Numbered from the stretch's first letter, positions 9,551 to 18,240 are shown. The stretch is 64,000 nucleotides of DNA from Sinorhizobium psoraleae (GCF_013283645.1 NZ_JABEKV010000004.1:124001-188000), one strand, 5' to 3'. Program-made: numbers and translations. Notes: generated by a model not told the origin, from the letters alone.

Positions 9551-9976
9551 ATGCGCCACGGTAAAGCCGGCCGCAAGCTGAATAGAACCGCCAGCCACCG
9601 CAAGGCGATGTTTGCCAACATGGCAGCTTCGCTGATCGAACACGAACAGATCGTCACGACCCTGCCGAAGGCAAAGGAAATCCGTCCGATCGTCGAAAAG
9701 CTTGTCACGCTCGGCAAGCGCGGCGACCTGCATGCCCGCCGTCAGGCGATCTCGCAGATCCGCGACGCTGCCGTCGTCTCGAAGCTGTTCGACACGATCG
9801 CATCGCGTTACGCCACCCGCAACGGCGGCTACCTGCGCATCATGAAGGCAGGCTTCCGTCATGGTGACAACGCCGCTCTCGCCGTCATCGAATTCGTTGA
9901 CCGCGATGTCGATGCCAAGGGCGCGAAGGACCGCGCTCGCGTTGCAGCCGAAGCCGAGGCGGCCGAAGCAGCCTGA
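9551..9976 (+). CDS. rplQ: 50S ribosomal protein L17
   Basis: This 141-residue protein opens [20 protein letters not shown], the L17 signature, with [12 protein letters not shown]-like residues following ([17 protein letters not shown]). The Ala/Glu-rich C-terminal tail is normal in rhizobia. L17 lies next to the tunnel exit of the 50S. AAAGGAGAATAGCC is a strong ribosome-binding site. It is the last ribosomal gene of the cluster, before a palindromic repeat and a strong terminator. Confidence 0.98.
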   Translation: MRHGKAGRKLNRTASHRKAMFANMAASLIEHEQIVTTLPKAKEIRPIVEKLVTLGKRGDLHARRQAISQIRDAAVVSKLFDTIASRYATRNGGYLRIMKAGFRHGDNAALAVIEFVDRDVDAKGAKDRARVAAEAEAAEAA

Positions 9977-9984
9977 TCGCTACC

Positions 9985-10083
9985 GCATGTTCCTTAAATC
10001 GGAGCCGATATAAGGATAGAAACATGCAGCAGTTCAATGTGCTACAGAGCTATTTGCGCGCCTGATAAAACGCGCGGCGCTGG
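9985..10083 (+). repeat. RIME-type palindromic repeat, copy 1
   Basis: This is a roughly 100-bp mosaic of two nested palindromes. The first is GCATGTTCCTTA ... TAAGGATAGAAACATGC. The second contains GTGCTACAG ... GCGCG ... CGCGCGGCGCTG. The same unit recurs at 15202, 17801, 18698, 25207, 30317, 31964, 35763, 48695 and 51568. The layout agrees with the rhizobium-specific intergenic mosaic elements described in Rhizobium and Sinorhizobium; assignment to that exact family is from memory and structure. All copies are intergenic. Confidence 0.75.
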
Positions 10084-10105
10084 AGGAAGCGATCGAAGGA
10101 ATTGA

Positions 10106-10137
10106 GCGGCCGGGTGACAATCACCCGGCCGCTTTTT
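10106..10137 (+). terminator. intrinsic terminator of the ribosomal cluster
   Basis: A perfect 12-bp stem, GCGGCCGGGTGA (10106-10117) with TCACCCGGCCGC (10121-10132), has the 3-nt loop CAA and is followed by TTTTT (10133-10137). It is the strongest terminator in the window. The msrQ stop codon on the other strand (10121-10123) lies in the right arm, so the convergent transcript also ends in this structure. Confidence 0.93.
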
Positions 10138-10777
10138 CCATTGCGGAACGAGTTGGAACTGCCTGCTGACGCTTCCAGCGAAGGAAGCGCGTTCGGACCG
10201 CGCGCCACCCAAGGAGCAGGGCGACGAGAACGAGATAAAGCACCTGCTCCGGTCCCACCACCTTCACAGCCATGGCGAAATGAAGAGCGCCGGCAGCCGC
10301 TATCACATAGGCCAGTCGATGAAGCTTGTTCCATCGTGGCCCGAGCCTGCGGATCGACCAATTGTTCGACGTGAGCGCAAGTGGAAGCAACATCGCGAGC
10401 GCAGCCATGCCTATGGTTATGAAAGGCCGGCGAGCTATATCGGCGATGATCGGCTGAATTCGCAACGTCTGGTCCAGCACCATATAGGCCAGAAAGTGCA
10501 TCAGAACATAGTAGAAGGCGAGCAGGCCAAGCGCGCGACGGTATCGCAGCCAGTTCATGCCGAAAAGATCACGGATCGGCGTGATCGTCAGCGTCGCGAC
10601 GAGGAAGCGAAGCGCCCAAAGGCCCAGCAGATGTTCGAACTCCTTGACGGCGTTGCCGGGCAGCTGTCCTGTTGCGCCAAGATAGAAGGCCGATATCGCC
10701 GGACAGAAGCCGAGTGCATAAAGCACCCAGACGGAAGGACCATGGAAGCGCTTCGGCAGGGCGGGGAGGATGGCCAT
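10121..10777 (-). CDS. msrQ: MsrQ, heme-binding membrane subunit of the methionine sulfoxide reductase
   Basis: This 218-residue inner-membrane protein starts MAILPALPKRFHGPS. It is a YedZ/ferric-reductase-like transmembrane protein with about six helices. Signature regions include GLWALRFLVATLTITPIRD and WNKLHRLAYVIAAAGALHF, whose histidines are candidate heme ligands. It passes quinone-pool electrons to periplasmic MsrP, which repairs oxidised methionines. The start lies 2 bp after the msrP stop, an msrPQ operon. The stop codon falls within the rplQ terminator. Confidence 0.95.
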   Translation of the reverse strand: MAILPALPKRFHGPSVWVLYALGFCPAISAFYLGATGQLPGNAVKEFEHLLGLWALRFLVATLTITPIRDLFGMNWLRYRRALGLLAFYYVLMHFLAYMVLDQTLRIQPIIADIARRPFITIGMAALAMLLPLALTSNNWSIRRLGPRWNKLHRLAYVIAAAGALHFAMAVKVVGPEQVLYLVLVALLLGWRAVRTRFLRWKRQQAVPTRSAMEKAAG

Positions 10778-10779
10778 CG

Positions 10780-11721
10780 TCAGAAATTCGCTCCTAGATC
10801 CATGCCGGAGTAGAGGCTGGCGACGTCCTCTCCATACCCGTTGAAGGGGAGCGTGTCGCGCCGATTGGCGCCGAAGAAGCCGCCTTCGCCGATGCGATTC
10901 TCCGTCGCCTGGCTCCAGCGCGGGTGATCGACGGCAGGGTTCACATTGGCGTAGAAGCCGTACTCGTTCGGAGCACTGAGATTCCACGTGCAGGGCGGCG
11001 CCGTCTCGGTCAATGAGATTCGAACGATCGACTTGATCCCCTTGAAGCCGTACTTCCACGGCACCACCAGCCGGATCGGCGCGCCATTCTGGTTCGGCAG
11101 GGTCTTGCCGTAGAGTCCGACCGAAAGGATCGTCAGCGGGTGTCGTGCCTCGTCCAGCCTCAAGCCTTCACGATAGGGCCATTCCAGCGGCTGGAAATAG
11201 CCGGCCTGGCCGGGCATTTCCTCCGGCCTTACGACGGTCTCGAAGGCGACGTATTTGGCGCTCCCGAGCGGTTCGACCTTGTCGAGAAGTGCCGCCAGCG
11301 GAAAGCCGATCCACGGGATGACCATCGACCAGGCCTCGACACAGCGCATACGATAGATCCGCTCTTCAAGGGGGAAGGCCAGAAGCTCCTCAAGCCCGAA
11401 TTCCTTCGGCTTGCCGACCATGCCGTCGACTTTCACCGTCCAGGGCGAAGACTTGAACGCCCCGGCATTGGCGGCCGGATCGCCTTTGCCAGTGCCGAAT
11501 TCGTAATAGTTATTGTAGCTCGTCACATCCTCCTCAGGCGTCATGGCCTCATCGACCTGATACGGGCTCGCCGAAGCCTTGAGCGCCGCCGCACCCGCGG
11601 CCGTCGCCCCACCCAGGACCAGCCCGCCGGCTGCGGCCGTAAGAAATGTCCTTCGATTGAGGAAGAAGCGTTCGGGCGTTATCTCTGACGAAGCGATACA
11701 CGGCGGGCGGTAGGCAGGCAT
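10780..11721 (-). CDS. msrP: MsrP, periplasmic molybdopterin methionine sulfoxide reductase
   Basis: This 313-residue protein has a twin-arginine signal ([11 protein letters not shown], Arg23-Arg24) and an Ala/Gly hydrophobic stretch. The sulfite-oxidase-like molybdopterin fold follows, with the expected Mo ligand Cys127 in [10 protein letters not shown]. It reduces R- and S-methionine sulfoxide in periplasmic proteins using electrons from MsrQ just downstream. The 195-bp gap to the divergent protease gene must hold both promoters. E. coli msrPQ responds to hypochlorite; no regulator site is recognisable here. Confidence 0.96.
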   Translation of the reverse strand: MPAYRPPCIASSEITPERFFLNRRTFLTAAAGGLVLGGATAAGAAALKASASPYQVDEAMTPEEDVTSYNNYYEFGTGKGDPAANAGAFKSSPWTVKVDGMVGKPKEFGLEELLAFPLEERIYRMRCVEAWSMVIPWIGFPLAALLDKVEPLGSAKYVAFETVVRPEEMPGQAGYFQPLEWPYREGLRLDEARHPLTILSVGLYGKTLPNQNGAPIRLVVPWKYGFKGIKSIVRISLTETAPPCTWNLSAPNEYGFYANVNPAVDHPRWSQATENRIGEGGFFGANRRDTLPFNGYGEDVASLYSGMDLGANF

Positions 11722-11916
11722 GGAACTTCCTCGATAACGATAGCTGACATGGGAGATTAGGTCCCGACGTAGATGATCAGAGTTTCAATCACTGGAAAAG
11801 GTGCGCGGAACCACGTTTTCGTGCGTTGGCCGTGAGTGTTACCCCGTTCAGCCGTTTGCCTTTTTTCTCACGAAATCCTATCTGAACGTAGCGGCAACGA
11901 AAGGGAGAAGTGCTAC

Positions 11917-13311
11917 ATGATCTTTGGCCGTCGAGCATTGGTTCCGCTCGTCCTCGCGGTTGCACTGTCCGTTCCGGCGGCGGCGCAGGACGCGAAGGTC
12001 GTGCCCGAATCCCGCGCCGAGATGCAGCTTTCCTTTGCGCCTCTGGTCAAGCAGACGGCGAATGCCGTGGTGAACGTCTATGCCGAACGGGTCGTCGAGC
12101 GGCGATCGGTTTTTGCCGATCCCTTCTTCGAAGAGTTCTTCGGCCAACGCATGCCGAACAGGACCGAAAAACAGTCGTCGCTCGGGTCGGGCGTGATCGT
12201 CGGTCGGAACGGCGTCGTCGTCACGAACAACCACGTTATCGAGGGCGCCGACGACATCAAGGTCGCGCTTGCCGACGGTCGCGAATTCCCCTGCAAGATC
12301 ATGCTCAAGGATGACCGACTCGACCTGGCCGTTCTGAAGATCCAGTCGGACGGGCCGTTCGACATCATTCCCATCGGCGACTCCGATGCCGTCGAGGTGG
12401 GCGATCTGGTCCTCGCGATGGGCAATCCGTTCGGCGTCGGCCAGACGGTCACGAGCGGCATCGTATCGGCGCTCGCCCGTAACCAGATTAGCTCCGGCGA
12501 CTTCGGCTTCTTTATTCAGACGGACGCCGCCATTAATCCAGGCAATTCCGGCGGTGGTCTGATCGACATGAACGGGCAACTGATCGGCATCAATACGGCG
12601 ATCTTTTCAAGGGGCGGTGGCTCCAACGGCGTCGGCTTCGCTATTCCCGCCAATCTGGTCAAGGTCTTTGTCGCGTCCGCGGAGGGCGGCGGCGGCTCCT
12701 TCATCCGTCCCTTCATCGGCGCGACCTTTGAACCTGTCACGTCCGAGGTGGCCGAGGCGCTCGGGCTCGACCGGGCACGCGGCGCTCTGGTCACGGCCGT
12801 CGCCGCGAACGGTCCGGCCGCAGCCGCCGGCATCAAGCCCGGGCAAGTGGTTAGCGCGGTCAACGGCATTGCCGTCGAGCATCCCGACGCGCTCGGTTAT
12901 CGCCTGACGACCGTCGGCATCGGTCACGAAGCGCGCGTGACGATTTCCGACAACGGAGAGACGCGCGACGTCGTCCTGAAGCTCGAGCAGGCACCGGAGA
13001 CCTCGCCGCGTGATGAGCGCTTGATCGAGGGGCGCAATCCTTTCGCTGGTGCAGTGGTGGCAAATCTCTCACCCCGACTGGCGGAAGAGTTGCGCATGCC
13101 GGCTTCCCTGCAAGGTGTCGTCGTGACCGAGATCAACCGTGGCTCACCGGCGGCCCGTATAGGCCTCGAACCGAAGGACATCGTTCGCTCGGTCAACGGA
13201 ACGGCCATCGACAGTTCGGAGACGCTGGAGACCGTGGTGGCTGAGGACGCATCCGTCTGGCGCGTCGAGATTGAGCGCGACGGCCAGATCATCCGACAGT
13301 TCTTCCGATGA
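11917..13311 (+). CDS. DegP/DegQ-family periplasmic serine protease
   Basis: This 464-residue protein starts at the ATG at 11917, behind a GGGAGAAG ribosome-binding site. A Sec signal peptide ends about AAAQD (residue 24). The trypsin-like triad is visible: His106 in VTNNHVIEGA, Asp136 in DDRLDLAVL and Ser211 in NPGNSGGGLID. Two PDZ domains follow, roughly residues 255-350 and 370-464. It degrades or refolds misfolded envelope proteins. The stop overlaps the rarA start by 4 bp. Which paralogue (degP, degQ or degS-like) cannot be settled; two PDZ domains argue against DegS. Confidence 0.94.
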   Translation: MIFGRRALVPLVLAVALSVPAAAQDAKVVPESRAEMQLSFAPLVKQTANAVVNVYAERVVERRSVFADPFFEEFFGQRMPNRTEKQSSLGSGVIVGRNGVVVTNNHVIEGADDIKVALADGREFPCKIMLKDDRLDLAVLKIQSDGPFDIIPIGDSDAVEVGDLVLAMGNPFGVGQTVTSGIVSALARNQISSGDFGFFIQTDAAINPGNSGGGLIDMNGQLIGINTAIFSRGGGSNGVGFAIPANLVKVFVASAEGGGGSFIRPFIGATFEPVTSEVAEALGLDRARGALVTAVAANGPAAAAGIKPGQVVSAVNGIAVEHPDALGYRLTTVGIGHEARVTISDNGETRDVVLKLEQAPETSPRDERLIEGRNPFAGAVVANLSPRLAEELRMPASLQGVVVTEINRGSPAARIGLEPKDIVRSVNGTAIDSSETLETVVAEDASVWRVEIERDGQIIRQFFR

Positions 13312-14618
13312 GCGACCTGTTTTCTCCAGTTGAACCACCGGAAATGGCGTCGGCGAGGCCGCTCGCCGATCGGCTGCGGCCGCGGACGCTTGCCGAAGTC
13401 ACGGGGCAGGAGCACCTGACCGGCGAAGATGGTACCCTTACGCGCATGATAGCATCCGGTTCGCTGGGCTCTATGATCTTTTGGGGGCCGCCGGGCACGG
13501 GCAAGACGACGGTCGCCCGCCTGCTCTCCGGAGAAGCTGGCCTCGCCTTCGAGCAGATTTCGGCGATCTTCTCCGGCGTCGCTGACCTCAAGAAAGTATT
13601 CGAGTCTGCGCGCGCCAGACGGATGTCGGGCCGGCAGACCCTGCTGTTCGTAGACGAGATCCACCGCTTCAACCGGGCCCAGCAGGATAGCTTTCTGCCG
13701 GTGATGGAAGATGGAACGGTGATCCTTGTCGGCGCAACGACGGAGAACCCGTCTTTCGAGCTCAATGCCGCGCTCCTGTCGCGCGCACGCGTCTTGACCT
13801 TCAAGCCGCATGACGAAGCGAGCCTGGAGGAACTCTTGCGGCGCGCCGAGCAGGCGGAGGGCAAGCCGCTGCCGCTCGACGAGGATGCCCGCGCCAGCCT
13901 CCTGCGCATGGCGGACGGCGATGGGCGCGCCGTGCTGACGCTCGCCGAAGAAGTCTGGCGCGCGGCGCGTCGGGATGAAATCTTCGATGCCAATGCTCTG
14001 CAGAACATCGTCCAGCGTCGTGCCCCTGTCTACGACAAGGGCCAGGATGGGCATTACAATCTGATCTCGGCGCTCCACAAGTCCGTTCGTGGCTCCGATC
14101 CCGATGCTGCGCTTTATTATCTCTGCCGCATGTTCGATGCCGGCGAGGACCCGCTTTATCTCGGCAGGCGGCTGGTCCGCATGGCCGTCGAAGACATCGG
14201 TCTCGCGGATCCTCAGGCGCTCGTCATCTGCAACGCCGCCAAGGATGCCTATGACTATCTCGGCTCGCCAGAAGGAGAGCTTGCGCTGGCCGAGGCCTGT
14301 GTCTATCTCGCGACGGCACCGAAGTCGAACGCGGTCTACACGGCCTACAAGGCGGCAATGCGCGCGGCGAAGGAAAACGGCTCGCTGCTTCCGCCGAAAC
14401 ATATTCTGAATGCTCCGACGAAGCTTATGAAGGGCGAGGGCTACGGCGAGGGATATCGTTACGACCATGACGAGCCGGACGCATTTTCGGGGCAGGACTA
14501 TTTTCCGGAGAAGATGGGGCGCAAGACCTTCTACGACCCGCCTGAGCGCGGCTTCGAGCGCGAGCTTCGCAAGCGACTGGAGTGGTGGCAAAAACTTCGG
14601 CGCGAGCGAAACTCTTAG
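13308..14618 (+). CDS. rarA: RarA/MgsA, replication-associated recombination ATPase
   Basis: This 436-residue AAA+ protein is related to clamp loaders and WRNIP1. Walker A GPPGTGKT is at residues 60-67, and Walker B LLFVDEIHRFNRAQQD and sensor 1 TTENPSFELN follow. The C-terminal MgsA tetramerisation region is present, with motif PKSNAVYTAYKAAM. It acts at stalled forks, opening DNA ends near SSB. The start is embedded in the end of the protease gene (ATGA overlap). Confidence 0.96.
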   Translation: MSDLFSPVEPPEMASARPLADRLRPRTLAEVTGQEHLTGEDGTLTRMIASGSLGSMIFWGPPGTGKTTVARLLSGEAGLAFEQISAIFSGVADLKKVFESARARRMSGRQTLLFVDEIHRFNRAQQDSFLPVMEDGTVILVGATTENPSFELNAALLSRARVLTFKPHDEASLEELLRRAEQAEGKPLPLDEDARASLLRMADGDGRAVLTLAEEVWRAARRDEIFDANALQNIVQRRAPVYDKGQDGHYNLISALHKSVRGSDPDAALYYLCRMFDAGEDPLYLGRRLVRMAVEDIGLADPQALVICNAAKDAYDYLGSPEGELALAEACVYLATAPKSNAVYTAYKAAMRAAKENGSLLPPKHILNAPTKLMKGEGYGEGYRYDHDEPDAFSGQDYFPEKMGRKTFYDPPERGFERELRKRLEWWQKLRRERNS

Positions 14619-14620
14619 AG

Positions 14621-14683
14621 CCATCCAGGAAAGCGTGTAACGGTTTTCGTCCAGAATTGCGTAGTCTCAAAGAGTTGGATCAC
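14621..14683 (+). repeat. short rhizobial intergenic repeat, family 2
   Basis: The segment containing AGCGTGTAACGGTTTTCGT, then AGAATTGCGTAGTCTCAAAG, then GAGTTGGATCA recurs in related form at 30398-30455 and 34067-34137. All copies lie just after stop codons. The element has no ORF. It looks like a second small dispersed repeat family of the kind common in rhizobial chromosomes; the name is not certain. Confidence 0.6.
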
Positions 14684-14799
14684 CTTACTGTTTCAATGCA
14701 ACAATGAAACGACCTAAGGCGACATCTGCCCGCCGCGCAGGGCAGGCTTGCCGGGAGGTGCCTTGCTCCCCGCAAGTCGCCGTGGCATAGAGCGCCTAT

Positions 14800-14873
14800 T
14801 GCAGACGGCTGCACGGGTTCGATATCCATCGTCCCGAACATCCGCGGGGACGGCCTCGCTCCAGACAAGGGAG
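14800..14873 (+). promoter_or_regulatory. guanidine-II (mini-ykkC) riboswitch candidate
   Basis: Two short perfect hairpins each close an ACGG tetraloop. P1 is TGCAG-ACGG-CTGCA (14800-14813). P2 is GCGGGG-ACGG-CCTCGC (14844-14859, one G-T pair). They are joined by a 30-nt linker, with the ribosome-binding site AAGGGA at 14868-14873. Twin stem-loops with ACGR loops directly upstream of a SugE/Gdx gene are the defining architecture of the guanidine-II class, in which guanidinium stabilises the pair of hairpins and frees the ribosome-binding site. The gene downstream fits exactly. Confidence 0.88.
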
Positions 14874-14880
14874 TTTGAAA

Positions 14881-15195
14881 ATGGCCTGGTTCACCCTTCT
14901 GCTTGCCGGCATTCTCGAAATCGGCTGGGCGATCGGTCTCAAATACACGGATGGTTTTACGCGGGTCACGCCGACGGTGCTGACGGTCGGATCGATGATC
15001 TTGAGCATCGTGCTTCTCGGGCTTGCTGTCCGTTCGCTACCGCTCGGCACGGCCTACGCCGTTTGGACCGGCATCGGAACCGTGGGCACGGTTGTGCTGG
15101 GAATTTTTCTATTTGCCGAGCCGGCGACACTCATTCGTCTCGGCTGCATAGGCCTGATTGTCGCCGGCATTGCCGGTCTCAAATTTTTCGCCTAA
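14881..15195 (+). CDS. gdx: SMR-family guanidinium exporter (Gdx/SugE)
   Basis: This 104-residue protein has four membrane helices: [20 protein letters not shown] and three more. Glu13 in helix 1 ([10 protein letters not shown]) matches the essential SMR glutamate, and the helix-1 GWAIGLKY pattern is that of the Gdx/SugE subtype, not EmrE. It works as an antiparallel dimer exchanging guanidinium for protons. I take ATG 14881 over an in-frame TTG two codons upstream because AAGGGA is well spaced from it. The upstream guanidine-II riboswitch independently supports the substrate. Confidence 0.93.
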   Translation: MAWFTLLLAGILEIGWAIGLKYTDGFTRVTPTVLTVGSMILSIVLLGLAVRSLPLGTAYAVWTGIGTVGTVVLGIFLFAEPATLIRLGCIGLIVAGIAGLKFFA

Positions 15196-15201
15196 CTTTT
15201 T

Positions 15202-15300
15202 GCATGTTTCCGTAAAATAGGAGCCGATTTACGGATAAAACAGCAATTCAAAGTGCTACAGCGTCCTTTCGCGCGTCTGAGAAGACGCGCGGGCGCTGTA
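15202..15300 (+). repeat. RIME-type palindromic repeat, copy 2
   Basis: A full-length forward copy: GCATGTTTCCGTAAAATAGG ... TTTACGG, then CAGCAATTCAAAGTGCTACA and the hairpin GCGCGTCT-GAGA-AGACGCGC. It fills the space between the convergent gdx and ATP12-type genes, so both transcripts may end in it. Confidence 0.8.
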
Positions 15301-15345
15301 GGGTGAGTTGTCTGTCGTAACGGCAGGCAACTCCCGTGCTCGACG

Positions 15346-16131
15346 CTATTTCAAGGCGTCGAGCGCCGTTGCGGCCGCCTTCATTTCCTGCCAGCGGTTC
15401 TCGCGGCGCTGGAAAGCCTCCTCGTCGGTTCCCCAATGTTCGATCTGCCAGTCCTCGTCGATATGGGCGGCGGTCCAGGCTTCCTCCGCTGTCAGCCGCC
15501 CCATGGCAAAGGCGAGCGCGAGCAGTGCTGATCCGGTGAGTGTCGTCAGCGTATGCAGGCAAGCGAGTCCGAGCGGCGTCGCAAAAGCACGCAGGCCTTC
15601 GGCATAGGCCGAGATTGCTTCGGGGGGCTGTTCCTGGTGGATCACGCCCTCAATCAGAATGAAGCGGGCGCCAAGCGATTGCGCTGCCCAGTCGACGACT
15701 GGATTCCAGAGATCGTTCTGTCGTGCGACGAGCCCTTCCGGACCGTCGGCGCGATAGCAGAGAAGATCGCTGCCGGCGAAGCGCAGAATGTCGTCGAACA
15801 CGGCGCGATGATCGACCGCGACGCCGTCGATCGCCGTGTTGACGATGCGCGTGATCGGCATTGCCGTCGGGTCGATGACCTCGGATTGCGCATCCCACTC
15901 GGCCGCCAATAGTTCGGCAAGCTTGCGCGTCGGAACCGCAAGCGGGTGTCTTGCCGGTGTGCGCACCGTGCGGCCGTCAAGAAGCACGGCATGAGCGCCG
16001 TCGTCGGCGGAACCGATGCTAACATCCTTGTAGAAGCGCTTCGCTAGCGGCTTTTGCATCTGGATTTGTGCACGCCGCACCGGGTCTTCATGGCTCAGCG
16101 CGCCGCTCAACTCGTCGCGTATATCAGGCAT
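15346..16131 (-). CDS. ATP12-family F1-ATPase assembly chaperone
   Basis: This 261-residue protein has the ATP12 pattern: KPLAKRFYKDVSIG near residue 27, then VLLDGRTVRTPARHPLAVPT and LAAEWDAQSEVIDPTAMP, the most conserved block. ATP12 binds the F1 alpha subunit before hexamer assembly in mitochondria, and alphaproteobacterial homologues are presumed to act likewise. It is the third gene of a minus-strand operon. Its start overlaps the end of the HAD phosphatase by 8 bp. Confidence 0.9.
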   Translation of the reverse strand: MPDIRDELSGALSHEDPVRRAQIQMQKPLAKRFYKDVSIGSADDGAHAVLLDGRTVRTPARHPLAVPTRKLAELLAAEWDAQSEVIDPTAMPITRIVNTAIDGVAVDHRAVFDDILRFAGSDLLCYRADGPEGLVARQNDLWNPVVDWAAQSLGARFILIEGVIHQEQPPEAISAYAEGLRAFATPLGLACLHTLTTLTGSALLALAFAMGRLTAEEAWTAAHIDEDWQIEHWGTDEEAFQRRENRWQEMKAAATALDALK

Positions 16132-16789
16132 GGTTGCGCTCCATCCATTCGATTATGTCTCCCGGGACGTGGGCAATGTGGTCGGCGCCAGCTTCGATCA
16201 GGTTCGGAACGCTTGCATAGCCCCAGGCGACCCCGAGAGCATCCGCGCCGGCCGCCTTCGCCATCTGCATGTCGAAGATCGCATCACCGATGACGATCGT
16301 GTCCTTCGCATCGATACCCGCCTCCGCACAGCATTCCATGACCATGGCCGGGTGCGGTTTCGACGGGCAATCGTCTGCGGTCCGGGAAACGAAGAAGATC
16401 TTGTCGAGCCCATGGGTGGCCGAGATGTGTGTCAGGCCCCGGCGCGATTTTCCGGTTACGGCTCCGATCAGCAATTCATCGCGCGCGGCGAGCGTCTGCA
16501 ACATTTCGGCAATGCCGGGAAACAGCTGCTCCTGAAAGCCCGCTTCACCCCGCACCGAAGCAAAGATCTCCTTGTAATGTGCCGTCATTATGGTCGCCTG
16601 ATCGTCGACGTGTTGCCGGCCCAACAGTCGGGCGATCGCTATGTCGAGCGTCAGGCCGATGATCGTCTTGGTCGCTTCGGTCGTCGGCCGCGGATGGTCA
16701 AAGGCTTCGAAGGTGCGGGCCATCACTTCGTGGATCAACCCGACGCTGTCGACCAGCGTCCCATCGCAATCGAACAGGACGAGTTTCAT
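16124..16789 (-). CDS. HAD-superfamily hydrolase (phosphoglycolate phosphatase-like)
   Basis: This 221-residue protein starts MKLVLFDCDGTLVDS, which is HAD motif I with nucleophile Asp8 and Asp10. Motif II is the Thr in GAVTGKSRRGL, motif III the Lys in CPSKPHPAM, and motif IV GDAIFDMQMA. A helical cap lies between residues 15 and 90. The substrate is unknown; the subgroup is often annotated phosphoglycolate phosphatase or beta-phosphoglucomutase-like. The start overlaps the stop of the pseudouridine synthase by one base (TGATG), indicating coupled translation. Confidence 0.9.
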   Translation of the reverse strand: MKLVLFDCDGTLVDSVGLIHEVMARTFEAFDHPRPTTEATKTIIGLTLDIAIARLLGRQHVDDQATIMTAHYKEIFASVRGEAGFQEQLFPGIAEMLQTLAARDELLIGAVTGKSRRGLTHISATHGLDKIFFVSRTADDCPSKPHPAMVMECCAEAGIDAKDTIVIGDAIFDMQMAKAAGADALGVAWGYASVPNLIEAGADHIAHVPGDIIEWMERNHA

Positions 16790-17787
16790 CAGTCTTCCCC
16801 GTCGGCCGTGTTTTCGTCGAAGCCGAGCAGGTTCCAGCTCTGCACCATGTGCGGGGGCAGGGGAGCGGTGACCTTCAGCCGCCCGCCGTTCGGATGCGGA
16901 ATATCGATATGCCGGGCGTGCAAATGCAGCCGATTCTGCATCCCGCCCGGGAAGGTCCAGTTGATGTCCGCCTCGAAGTATTTCGGATCCCCTATGATCG
17001 GATGACCGATGTGAGCGGCGTGGACGCGGAGCTGGTGCGTGCGGCCGGTATAGGGTTCCATTTCGAGCCAGGCGAGGTTCTGCCCGGCTTGCTCGACGAT
17101 ACGGTAATAGGAAATCGCATGGTCGGCGCCTTCTTCGCCGTGTTTGGCAATCCGCATGCGGTCCCCGTCCGGCGTCTGCTCCTTGACGAGCCACGTCGAA
17201 ATACGGTCCTCGCGCTTGCGCGGCACACCTTTGACCAGGGCCCAATAGGCCTTCTTGGTGTCACGCTCGCGGAAGGCGGCGGTCAACTGCTGTGCGGCGC
17301 CGCGGGTACGGGCGACGACGAGGACGCCCGACGTGTCGCGGTCGAGACGGTGCACCAGTCGCGGCTTTTCGCCCTTCTGGTTCGTCCACGCTTCAAGCAT
17401 CTTGTCGATATGGCGGCTGACGCCGGAACCGCCCTGCACGGCGAGGCCGGCGGGCTTGTTGAGCACGATCACCTTGGCGTCTTCGTGGAGCACCATGCGC
17501 GACAGCAACTCGCCATCGGGTGAATGGCGCAAGTCACGACCGCCGATCGGACCCGTCTTGGTGTCCTTCGCATCGACGCCGAGAGGCGGAATGCGGATCG
17601 TCTGGCCCGGCTGAACGCGCGTGTCGGATTTCGCGCGGGCGCCGTCCACGCGGATCTGACCGGAGCGCAGCAGCTTCTGCAGCGGTCCGAAGCCGAGTCC
17701 GGGAAAATGCACCTTGAACCAGCGGTCGAGGCGCATTCCCGCCTCGTCACCGTCCACCTGCCTGTGTTCTATGCCTGCCATCTGCAA
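16789..17787 (-). CDS. RluC/RluD-type 23S rRNA pseudouridine synthase
   Basis: This 332-residue protein has an N-terminal S4 RNA-binding domain (residues 18-70; MRLDRWFKVHFPGLG) and an RluA-family catalytic domain. The catalytic Asp lies in RLVHRLDRDTSGVLV, and EPYTGRTHQLRVHAAHIGHP is also diagnostic. It isomerises uridines in large-subunit rRNA; the three-site RluC type is most likely but not certain. An alternative ATG lies two codons in. It leads a tight operon with the HAD phosphatase and the ATP12 gene. Confidence 0.92.
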   Translation of the reverse strand: MQMAGIEHRQVDGDEAGMRLDRWFKVHFPGLGFGPLQKLLRSGQIRVDGARAKSDTRVQPGQTIRIPPLGVDAKDTKTGPIGGRDLRHSPDGELLSRMVLHEDAKVIVLNKPAGLAVQGGSGVSRHIDKMLEAWTNQKGEKPRLVHRLDRDTSGVLVVARTRGAAQQLTAAFRERDTKKAYWALVKGVPRKREDRISTWLVKEQTPDGDRMRIAKHGEEGADHAISYYRIVEQAGQNLAWLEMEPYTGRTHQLRVHAAHIGHPIIGDPKYFEADINWTFPGGMQNRLHLHARHIDIPHPNGGRLKVTAPLPPHMVQSWNLLGFDENTADGED

Positions 17788-17800
17788 AAATCCTGTTCTT

Positions 17801-17859
17801 CTACGGCGCCGCGCGTCTTATCAGACGCGCAAAGGACGCTGTAGCACTTTGAATTGCTG
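17801..17859 (-). repeat. RIME-type palindromic repeat, half copy 3 (reverse)
   Basis: Only the GC-rich half is present, in reverse orientation: CGCCGCGCGTCTTATCAGAC, GCGC, GACGCTGTAGCACTTTGAAT, TGCTGG. The hairpin GCGCGTCT-TATC-AGACGCGC is perfect. It sits between crcB and the pseudouridine synthase gene, with crcB ending 4 bp after it. Confidence 0.7.
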
Positions 17860-17862
17860 GCT

Positions 17863-18240
17863 TTAGACCATTGCGCGCATCAGGGCCAGTCCGGCGAAGA
17901 CGGCAAGGATGGAAAGAGTGACGCTTGCGATAATATAGGCGATACCGAGCGTCTGCTGGCCGTGTTCCAGCAGGGTTATCGCATCCAGCGAGAAGGCGGA
18001 GAAGGTGGTGTAACCCCCAAGCACGCCGGTGATCAGGAACACGCGCATCTCCGCAGACGCCCCCATCTTGCGCATGATGAACTCTGCCAGGAAGCCGATC
18101 AGGAACGAGCCACTGACGTTTACGCACAAGGTGCCCCAGGGAAAGGCGGGGCCGAACCGATGGAGCGTCCAGAGGCCGACGAGATAACGCAGCACGGAGC
18201 CCAGCGCGCCACCGGCGCCGACGAGCAGGATATGGAACAT
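17863..18240 (-). CDS. crcB: CrcB/Fluc fluoride channel
   Basis: This 125-residue membrane protein starts MFHILLVGAGGALGSVLRYL; upstream in-frame starts extend only into unsupported sequence. Fluc signatures include NVSGSFLIGFLAE, which carries the pore Asn, and GVLGGYTTFSAFSLDA, which carries the Phe-box and TTFS motif. It forms a dual-topology dimeric fluoride channel. No fluoride riboswitch is recognisable upstream; there is only a GCACCCC/GGGGTGC hairpin at 18288-18306. The length is normal. Confidence 0.95.
   Translation of the reverse strand: MFHILLVGAGGALGSVLRYLVGLWTLHRFGPAFPWGTLCVNVSGSFLIGFLAEFIMRKMGASAEMRVFLITGVLGGYTTFSAFSLDAITLLEHGQQTLGIAYIIASVTLSILAVFAGLALMRAMV

Noticed and set aside
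12924-14624. 566-codon open frame on the minus strand
   Set aside because: It lies opposite the degP-type gene and rarA, whose families are certain. Long antisense frames are common in GC-rich DNA, and the product has no domain.
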